Shown here: piece by piece, positions 35,563-41,279 of the stretch
How the letters are laid out: each line of letters opens with the position of its first letter
Position numbering within the stretch: the first letter of the stretch is position 1
Origin: Microvirga sp.
GTDB lineage: Bacteria; Pseudomonadota; Alphaproteobacteria; Rhizobiales; Beijerinckiaceae
Reading direction: 5' to 3'
Assembly (NCBI GenBank): GCA_031181145.1
Contig: JAPSLB010000040.1
Span: 1 to 41,279, forward strand
Length of the DNA: 41,279 nucleotides
The notes under the pieces: generated by a model
The model's input: only the letters and a program-made list of their open reading frames with translations
Database searches by the model: none
What the model was told of the DNA's origin: nothing
Made by a program: the position numbers and the translations under genes

Positions 35563-37461
35563 TCAGCCCCCTTGCCCGTCCGCATGCCGGCCCGATGGCC
35601 GGGGTTCTGGCGTTTCCCCGCCCGAAGCGTCCGCCTCGGCTTCGGGCCGGAGCCCCTCCGGTAGCGCCTCGTCTCCATCCCGGTCCGGGGCGGCTTCCTC
35701 GGAGGTTCCTTCAAGGGGGGCATCGGCGGCCTGAACGGATGAAAGAATCGGCTCGCGCGGGGCGTCGGGAACCGCCGAGATCATGGCACGGGCGATTTCC
35801 TGCTCGCCCATGACCACGCGTGTCGCGCCGTATTTCATGATGTGATCCTCCTGCGCGGAGGAGTGAACGCGCACGACGATCGGCAGATCCGGGTTGATTC
35901 TGCGGGCCTGCTCGACAACCTGACCGCTCTCGAAGGCATCCGGAATGGCGACTAAAAGGCAGCGGGCCTCACCGATATTGGCCGCCGCGGCGATTTCCGG
36001 GTCTGCCGCATTGCCGATGATGGTCTCGACGCCGTCCTGCGGCAGATCGGCGAGCTGAGTCTTGTTCGTTTCGATGATCAGGAAGGGCGTTCCGGCGGCG
36101 CCGAGTTTCCGGCTGATGAACTTGCCGACCCGGCCATGGCCGACAAGGACCACATGGTCCGTCAGGGAGGTTCGAGGCAGTGGCTCCCGGGCGGCCGGAA
36201 GGGGCTCTGCCGATGCCGCTGCCACCGCAGCGGCATCGGCTTCGGCGGCGATCCTGTCCGCCTTCTCTGTACTTGCCGTCTCCCGCTTGACGAACCAGCG
36301 ATCCAGCAGGGTGAACAGAAACGGGTTCACCATGATCGAGAGAATGGCACCCGCCAGGATCAGGTCGCGACCCTCCTGGGGCAGCAGCTGGAGCGCCACG
36401 CCGAGACCGGCGAGGATGAACGAGAACTCGCCGATCTGGGCAAGGCTTGCCGCGATGGTGAGGGCGGTGGTGTCCGGGTGGCGGAACAGGCGAACGATTC
36501 CATAAGCCGCCAGCGACTTGCCGACGACGATGATCAGAACCGTGGCCAAGACCGGGCCGAAATCATCGATCAGGATCATCGGATCGAACAGCATGCCGAC
36601 CGAGACGAAGAACAGCACCGCGAAGGCGTCCCGAAGCGGCAGCGTCTCCGACGCGGCGCGATGGCTGAGCTCCGATTCGCTCAGGACCATGCCGGCGAAG
36701 AAGGCGCCGAGGGCGAAGGACACGCCGAACAGCTCCGCTGCGCCGAAGGCCGTGCCGAGGGCTATGGCGAGAACCGACAGGCGGAACAGCTCTCGGGAGC
36801 CGGTATGGGCCACGTAATGCAGGATCCAGGGAATCACCCGGCGGCCTACGATCAGCATGACGGCCAAGAAGGCTACGACCTTGCCGAAGGTGAGGCCGAG
36901 CGAGACCAGGATGGATTCCATGTCGGCCGCGCCGGTGGTCGCCTTCGCAAAGGCCGGAAGGAGCACCAGGGTCAGGACCATGGCGAGATCTTCGACGATC
37001 AGCCAGCCGACGGCGATATGGCCGCGTTCCGTCTCAACGAGGCGGCGCTCCTGCAGGGCGCGCAGGAGCACAACGGTGCTGGCCACCGAAAGGGCAAGAC
37101 CGAAGACGATGCCTGCCGCCAGGCCCCACCCCATGAGCCAGGCGAGCCCCATCCCCAGGAGGGTGGCGCTGGATATCTGGACCACGGCGCCGGGAACCGC
37201 GATGGCCCGAACGGACATGAGGTCCTTCAAGGAAAAGTGAAGGCCGACCCCGAACATCAGCAGAATCACGCCGATCTCGGCGAGCTGGTTGGAGAGCGCC
37301 TGATCCGCCACGTAGCCGGGGGTGAAGGGGCCGACGAGTACGCCCGCAAGGAGATAGCCGACGAGAGGAGAGATGCGAAGCCGCTGCGCGATGGCGCCGA
37401 GAAAAAAGGCCAGGACGAGGCCCGCCACGATGGTGGATATCAGCGGCATGTGATGCGGCAT
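35563..37461 (-). CDS. ybaL: CPA2-family K+/H+ antiporter with RCK domain (YbaL/Kef type)
   Basis: 632 residues. About a dozen membrane helices in 1-400, with AEIGVILLMFGVGLHFS, ALSVASTVVLLRAL, GWLIVEDLAMVLTL and ASLAQIGEFSFIL, matching Na+/H+ exchanger CPA2 members. The TrkA-N/RCK domain starts near 430 with DHVVLVGHGRVGKFI and includes the nucleotide-binding loop and IVVRVHSSAQEDHIMKYGA. The tail after 570 is acidic and Pro-rich. A fine AGGAGA site lies 5 bases before ATG 37461. It exports K+ (or exchanges cations for protons); exact ions unknown. Placed opposite to and within the suf locus. Confidence 0.9.
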   Translation of the reverse strand: MPHHMPLISTIVAGLVLAFFLGAIAQRLRISPLVGYLLAGVLVGPFTPGYVADQALSNQLAEIGVILLMFGVGLHFSLKDLMSVRAIAVPGAVVQISSATLLGMGLAWLMGWGLAAGIVFGLALSVASTVVLLRALQERRLVETERGHIAVGWLIVEDLAMVLTLVLLPAFAKATTGAADMESILVSLGLTFGKVVAFLAVMLIVGRRVIPWILHYVAHTGSRELFRLSVLAIALGTAFGAAELFGVSFALGAFFAGMVLSESELSHRAASETLPLRDAFAVLFFVSVGMLFDPMILIDDFGPVLATVLIIVVGKSLAAYGIVRLFRHPDTTALTIAASLAQIGEFSFILAGLGVALQLLPQEGRDLILAGAILSIMVNPFLFTLLDRWFVKRETASTEKADRIAAEADAAAVAAASAEPLPAAREPLPRTSLTDHVVLVGHGRVGKFISRKLGAAGTPFLIIETNKTQLADLPQDGVETIIGNAADPEIAAAANIGEARCLLVAIPDAFESGQVVEQARRINPDLPIVVRVHSSAQEDHIMKYGATRVVMGEQEIARAMISAVPDAPREPILSSVQAADAPLEGTSEEAAPDRDGDEALPEGLRPEAEADASGGETPEPRPSGRHADGQGG

Positions 37462-37633
37462 CTGTTCTCCTAGGTGGATCTGGTCCTGAGAGGGAAGCGT
37501 ACACGGTATGAGGCAACGAAGCCGTATTCACAACCCTGTTGATCTCGACGTTTGTCCGCGGATCTCCTATCTATGGGTCATATCGTACTCGTTCTGCCCG
37601 GGCCTTGAACCCGGCCGTCAGGAGAGAAGGCTT

Positions 37634-38014
37634 ATGGCTCTACCCGGTTTTAAGGTCCTGACCTTGACCGACACGGCGGCAAACCGTGTCAAGGACATCA
37701 TCGCCAAGGCGGACAGGCCCATCGTCGGCGTTCGCGTGGGTGTGAAGAACGGCGGCTGCGCCGGCATGTCCTACACCATGGAATACGCGGAAAGCATCAA
37801 CCCGCTCGACGAGGTGGTCGAGGACAAGGGCGTGACCGTGCTCATAGACCCCAAGGCGGTGCTGTTCCTGCTGGGTACGGAGATGGATTTCCAGACGACA
37901 AGGATGTCGTCGCAGTTCGTCTTCAACAACCCGAACCAGACCTCGGCCTGCGGCTGCGGTGAATCCGTTGCGATTTCGCCGGCCACGCCTCCCGCGCTGC
38001 ACTCTGCGGGCTAG
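37634..38014 (+). CDS. sufA: A-type Fe-S carrier SufA
   Basis: 126 residues. HesB/IscA family carrier moving clusters from scaffold to target. The three cluster cysteines are present: GGCAGMSYTMEY and, near the C-terminus, NNPNQTSACGCGESV. ATG 37634 follows AGGAGAGAAGG closely, an excellent ribosome site, and is where homology begins. Cut off from the rest of the suf genes by the inverted antiporter, so it needs its own promoter in the 172-base gap after 37461; no Irr-like box is visible there. Confidence 0.95.
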   Translation: MALPGFKVLTLTDTAANRVKDIIAKADRPIVGVRVGVKNGGCAGMSYTMEYAESINPLDEVVEDKGVTVLIDPKAVLFLLGTEMDFQTTRMSSQFVFNNPNQTSACGCGESVAISPATPPALHSAG

Positions 38015-38017
38015 GCC

Positions 38018-38422
38018 ATGGATGCCGAGGCCATCCGCGACATCTTTCAGTCGTTCGGCCCGGTCGGCATCCGCCGCATGTTCGGCGGGCAGGGGATCTA
38101 TCGCGAGGGAGTGATGTTCGCCCTCGAAAGCGACGGTGCGCTCTACCTGAAGGCCGATGGCGAAACCCTCGGCCGCTTCCGCGATCTCGGCTCGCAGCCC
38201 TTCACCTATCAGGCGAAGGGGGGGCGGACCACGGTCATGAGCTACTGGCTCATGCCGGAATCGGCACTGGATGATCCGGAGGAAGCCGCGGATCTGGCGC
38301 GCGCGGCACTCGGGGCGGCCCTGCGGGCGAAAGCGGCCGGCACCAAGAGGGGAAAGAATTCCTCTCTTGTCCGGCCGCCTCGCAAGTCACCTCGCAAGAC
38401 GGCCTCGGAGCCTGCGCTCTAG
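38018..38422 (+). CDS. TfoX N-terminal domain protein
   Basis: 134 residues. TfoX/Sxy N-domain: FQSFGPVGIRRMFGGQGIY, GVMFALESDGALYLKAD, PFTYQAKGGRTTVMSYWLMPE. The C-terminal domain of full TfoX is absent; instead there is a basic tail (KAAGTKRGKNSS, RPPRKSPRKT). In gammaproteobacteria TfoX activates competence genes; in alphaproteobacteria the role of the single-domain form is unclear. Starts 3 bases after sufA and so is co-transcribed with it. Confidence 0.9.
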   Translation: MDAEAIRDIFQSFGPVGIRRMFGGQGIYREGVMFALESDGALYLKADGETLGRFRDLGSQPFTYQAKGGRTTVMSYWLMPESALDDPEEAADLARAALGAALRAKAAGTKRGKNSSLVRPPRKSPRKTASEPAL

Positions 38423-38463
38423 AGCATCGTGCGAGAAGGCGGCCTCTGTTCTCCGCAGAGAAC
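38418..38463. repeat. Half copy of the agagcat repeat and a small hairpin
   Basis: ctagagcatcgtgcgagaag directly at the tfoX stop resembles one half of the agagca...tgctct family (compare 20188-20237). GTTCTC/GAGAAC (38448-38463) forms a hairpin in the short gap between convergent tfoX-like and rhlE genes. No T-run. Confidence 0.35.
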
Positions 38464-38473
38464 GTCGCGAGCT

Positions 38474-39940
38474 TTAAGACTTCTTGATCGCAACCGGCCG
38501 CAGCAGGAAGGCCGGAATGTGATCGCCCATGCCCTTTACAGGAACGTCATCGTCCTCGCGGCGGGAACGGCCCGCCGGGTTGCCTTTGGAGGCAGAGCGC
38601 TCCCGTTCGGGGCGTGATTTGCTGCGGGCGGGCTGTTCCGGTTGAGGAGCGGGCGCTTCCCGGGCGGGCGCCACCTCATCTTGGGATGCCGCGTTCCTCC
38701 CGGAACCTTGGCGGCCGCCGGTGCGCACCTTGACCTTGCGGCCGCGTGAAGATCGCTCTTCGTCCCGGCCGCCGCGACGGCGGGACGAAGAGCCCTCCGA
38801 CGGCGGGAGTTCGGCGAGGGTGGGTCCCTCCCATTCGATGGAGGTGTTGATCAGCTTCTCGATGGCGGACAGCGATTTCTCATCGCCAGGGCTGACGAGT
38901 GTAAATGCCTGACCGGCGCGCCCGGCACGGCCGGTGCGGCCGATTCGGTGGACGTAATCCTCCGCGTGATGGGGAACGTCGTAGTTGAACACATGGCTCA
39001 CCGTAGGGATGTCCAGGCCACGGGCCGCGACATCGCTCGCCACGAGAATGGGCATCTCGCCACTGCGGAAGCTGTCGAGGGCCGCCATTCGGGCATGCTG
39101 GTCCATGTCGCCGTGGAGCGCCACGGCACTGAAGCCGTGCTTCTGCAGGGAGCGGTGGAGCACGGCCACGTCGCGTTTGCGATTGCAGAAAACGACCGCG
39201 TTCTGCAGGTCTGTCGCATTGCGGATCAATCCACGCAGCGTCTCGCGCTTCTCCCAATCTTCACGCCTTGTGGCCACAAGGCGCTGGGTGATCGTCGCCG
39301 CCGTGGAAGCGGCGCGGGCGACCTCGACCTTGACAGGATTGTGCAGGAAGGCATCCGCGAGGCGCTGGATCTCCGGCGGCATCGTGGCGGAGAAGAAGAG
39401 GGTCTGGCGGGTAAAGGGCACGAGCTTCACGATGCGCTCGATATCCGGGATGAAGCCCATATCGAGCATGCGGTCCGCCTCGTCGATGACGAGAAGCTCG
39501 ACGCCCGTGAGCAGAAGCTTGCCGCGCTCGAAATGGTCGAGCAGGCGGCCAGGCGTGGCGATCAGCACGTCAACGCCCCGGGTGATCTTGGCATCCTGGT
39601 CGCCGAAGGAGACGCCTCCGATCAGCAGGGCCACGGAGAGCTTGTGGTTGGCGCCGTACCTGTCGAAAGTCTCCTGGACCTGAGCCGCGAGCTCACGGGT
39701 AGGCTCCAGAATGAGCGTGCGCGGCATGCGGGCCCGGGCCCGGCCATGCTCGAGCATCGTGAGCATCGGCAGGGTGAAGGCGGCGGTCTTGCCAGTGCCG
39801 GTCTGGGCGATCCCCAGCACGTCCTTCCGGGCAAGCACATGGGGAATGGCCTGGGCCTGGATGGGCGTCGGCTCCGTGTAACCGGCAGCGGCAACAGCCT
39901 GTTGAACTTTATCGCTAAGTCCGAGTTCGGCGAACGACAT
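38474..39940 (-). CDS. rhlE: DEAD-box RNA helicase, RhlE type
   Basis: 488 residues. ATP-driven RNA unwinding, in cold adaptation, ribosome assembly and RNA decay. Q motif (FAELGLSDKVQQAV...PTPIQ), motif I AQTGTGKT (45-52), PTRELA, IGGVSF, TPGRLLD, DEAD (153-156), SAT in FFSATMP, and HRIGRTGRAGRAG in the second domain. After about 370 comes a disordered basic tail rich in Arg, Ser and Glu (SSSRRRGGRDEERSSRGRK), as in RhlE proteins that attach to RNA or the degradosome; RNase E is also encoded in the window but not adjacent. Confidence 0.95.
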   Translation of the reverse strand: MSFAELGLSDKVQQAVAAAGYTEPTPIQAQAIPHVLARKDVLGIAQTGTGKTAAFTLPMLTMLEHGRARARMPRTLILEPTRELAAQVQETFDRYGANHKLSVALLIGGVSFGDQDAKITRGVDVLIATPGRLLDHFERGKLLLTGVELLVIDEADRMLDMGFIPDIERIVKLVPFTRQTLFFSATMPPEIQRLADAFLHNPVKVEVARAASTAATITQRLVATRREDWEKRETLRGLIRNATDLQNAVVFCNRKRDVAVLHRSLQKHGFSAVALHGDMDQHARMAALDSFRSGEMPILVASDVAARGLDIPTVSHVFNYDVPHHAEDYVHRIGRTGRAGRAGQAFTLVSPGDEKSLSAIEKLINTSIEWEGPTLAELPPSEGSSSRRRGGRDEERSSRGRKVKVRTGGRQGSGRNAASQDEVAPAREAPAPQPEQPARSKSRPERERSASKGNPAGRSRREDDDVPVKGMGDHIPAFLLRPVAIKKS

Positions 39941-40115
39941 GAATCTCTTTACCGTTGGGGTAGGGTGCGCTGACGATGCCGGCCGCGCTCTACGGCAACA
40001 AACAGGCGCGAGACAGGTTTCACCTGAGGCTCTTGCTCAAAGTGAAGTGTGTGGCGGGACCATAGGACAAGCTATGCGCTTGTCAATACAAGCAAACTTG
40101 CAAAGGAGCGAAGAT

Positions 40116-40814
40116 ATGGCCGAAACGTTGGTCCTGATTCCGGGTTTGGCCTGCACTGCGCGCCTGTTCGAGGCTCAGATCGCCGCCCTGTCCGAGAGCA
40201 GGAACGTTGTCGTTGCCGAGCATACGCGGGATGATTCGATTCCTGCAATCGCGGCCCGCCTCCTGAAGGATGCTCCGGAGCACTTTGCCTTGGCGGGGCT
40301 CTCCATGGGCGGATATGTGGCTCTGGAGGTCGTGCGTCAGGCCCCCGAGCGCGTCCGGCGGCTCGCCTTGCTCGATACGAGCGCCCGGCCCGACACGCCG
40401 GAGGCGCGACAGGATCGCGAACGGCTCATCGCCTTGGCGCAGGCTGGGCGCCTGGAGGACATCCATTCGAAGCTTTGGCCGCGCCTGGTGCACACCGAAC
40501 ATCAATCCGACCAGGAACTCCAGGATGTGGTGTTCGAAATGATGCGGGAAACCGGGCCGGATGCCTATGTGCGGCAGCAGCGCGCCATCATGGGCCGCGC
40601 GGATTCCCGGCCTCTGCTGCCGGGAATCGAAATCCCGACATTGATTCTCGTCGGGGAAGGCGATGCCATCACGCCTCCCGAGATCGCCCGCGAAATGGCG
40701 GATATGATCGAGTGGGCATCCCTCGCGATCGTGCCCGGAGCGGGACATCTCTCGACGATAGAGCAGCCGGAGCGAGTGGCGCAGACCATGCGGCTTTGGC
40801 TCGAGGAAGGCTGA
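40116..40814 (+). CDS. Alpha/beta hydrolase
   Basis: 232 residues. LVLIPGLACTARLF at the N-terminus holds the oxyanion hole; nucleophile elbow GLSMGGY with Ser63; the acid in LVGEGDAITPPEIA; His in VPGAGHLSTIEQPE. AAAGGAG lies 7 bases before ATG 40116, which fixes the start; the longer frame from 39939 overlaps the helicase start. General esterase/lipase-like fold; substrate unknown. Divergent from rhlE. Confidence 0.9.
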   Translation: MAETLVLIPGLACTARLFEAQIAALSESRNVVVAEHTRDDSIPAIAARLLKDAPEHFALAGLSMGGYVALEVVRQAPERVRRLALLDTSARPDTPEARQDRERLIALAQAGRLEDIHSKLWPRLVHTEHQSDQELQDVVFEMMRETGPDAYVRQQRAIMGRADSRPLLPGIEIPTLILVGEGDAITPPEIAREMADMIEWASLAIVPGAGHLSTIEQPERVAQTMRLWLEEG

Positions 40815-41125
40815 ACAAGCAGCAGGCGGCCTCATTTCCCCGCATGGTCAATGATTTCTTACCTGCCCGGAAAGCGGAATCCCGAGCGTTTCGATTATCG
40901 CCGTTCTGGCCAAAAAGATGAATACTAACAGTACCTTAGTTCTATCGCCCAACGACAGCTGCGAGCCGGCACCCACGCGCGCCAGGCTGTCCGGCGAACC
41001 TCATCCTGCGGAAAGGAAGGAGCCGCCCCAGTGTCCGTTTCCGACTGTTGCGCAAAGGTGACAGACGTAACGGCAACCTTGCGGTACAACCGAGGCCATA
41101 GCGTTCTTCGCGAATGGATAAATCA
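40815..41125. other. Gene-free interval before the porin gene
   Basis: 311 bases without a supported gene. The end of it is the presumed porin promoter and leader. CGCAAAGGT near 41052 and ACCTTGCGG near 41077 form an imperfect inverted repeat. I see no terminator after the hydrolase and no clear promoter hexamers. Confidence 0.4.
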
Positions 41126-41279
41126 ATGAAAAAGATTCTCCTCTCTTCGGTTGCTCTGTTCGGCTTCGCCGGTGCTGCTTCGGCTGCGGACCTTCCGTCC
41201 CGCTACGCTCCCCCGGCTCCGGTCGTGGCGGCTGCCCCGATCTTCACCTGGACCGGCTTCTACGTCGGTGTGAACGCCG
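41126..41279 (+). CDS. Outer-membrane porin of the Omp25/Omp31 type, N-terminal part
   Basis: 51 residues seen. MKKILLSSVALFGFAGAASA is a typical signal peptide, cut before ADLPSR; the mature start AADLPSRYAPPAPVVAAAPI and FTWTGFYVGVNA is the usual beginning of Hyphomicrobiales 8-strand outer-membrane proteins (OMP_b-brl). An ATG four codons earlier (41114, MDKSMKK) is also possible. The beta-barrel lies past the window edge. Confidence 0.9.
   Translation, partial: MKKILLSSVALFGFAGAASAADLPSRYAPPAPVVAAAPIFTWTGFYVGVNA

Overview
The window looks like chromosome of a GC-rich alphaproteobacterium of the order Hyphomicrobiales (Rhizobiales), probably near Microvirga/Methylobacteriaceae; the genus is inference from overall style. 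Supporting signs: an NDUFA12-type complex I accessory gene next to a DUF2155 gene, aat with accC-accB-aroQ, RNase E with a long acidic insert in its S1 domain, an amidase-PBP1A-prfB block, a SUF operon carrying an Irr-type iron box, an Omp25/31-type porin, and many gtcatggccggg-type palindromes between genes.

Layout. 1-1318 (-): N-terminal part of the B12-dependent ribonucleotide reductase nrdJ, behind a promoter with two NrdR boxes and a long hairpin-rich leader. 1319-2349: gene-free, with a long imperfect hairpin and then an AT-rich stretch. 2350-4314 (+): RTX protein with a split beta-roll. 4471-5910 (+): NDUFA12 homologue, small Cys-pair protein, DUF2155 protein. 5907-10167 (-): dsbA-like, aroQ, accB, accC, aat. 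10339-11520 (+): class I/II aminotransferase, ending at a bidirectional terminator shared with rne (11669-14461, -). 15070-20188 (+): amidase, PBP1A and prfB, the last with an intact programmed +1 frameshift. 20344-20808 (-): Bcp peroxiredoxin. 20965-24423 (+): large AsmA/DUF3971 protein. 24681-25943 (-): tyrS. 26132-27772 (+): serralysin-like M10 metalloprotease with RTX repeats and a TTG start. 27835-28491 (-): COG2945 hydrolase. 28726-38014 (+): SUF iron-sulfur locus (cysteine desulfurase, sufB, sufC, sufD, sufS, sufT, then sufA), cut in two by an inverted Kef/YbaL-type antiporter (35563-37461, -). 38018-40814: TfoX N-domain protein, RhlE-type helicase (-), alpha/beta hydrolase. 41126-end (+): start of an outer-membrane porin.

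How it works together. Most of the window is housekeeping: deoxynucleotide synthesis, fatty-acid initiation, shikimate pathway, RNA turnover, wall synthesis, translation and Fe-S cluster assembly. The accessory content is the two RTX proteins, presumably exported by a type I system encoded elsewhere, and the dispersed palindromes.

The most rewarding signals are regulatory: the NrdR box pair exactly 31 bp apart with a structured nrdJ leader, an Irr box on the predicted transcription start of the SUF operon, a hairpin closing over the rne start codon, the RF2 frameshift site, and an unassigned long hairpin near 1706-1801. I saw no tRNA, rRNA, CRISPR array, transposase or integrase. I did not find a clear candidate for a wholly new multi-gene system; the best leads are the hairpin-rich 1319-1945 region and the orphan RTX protein.
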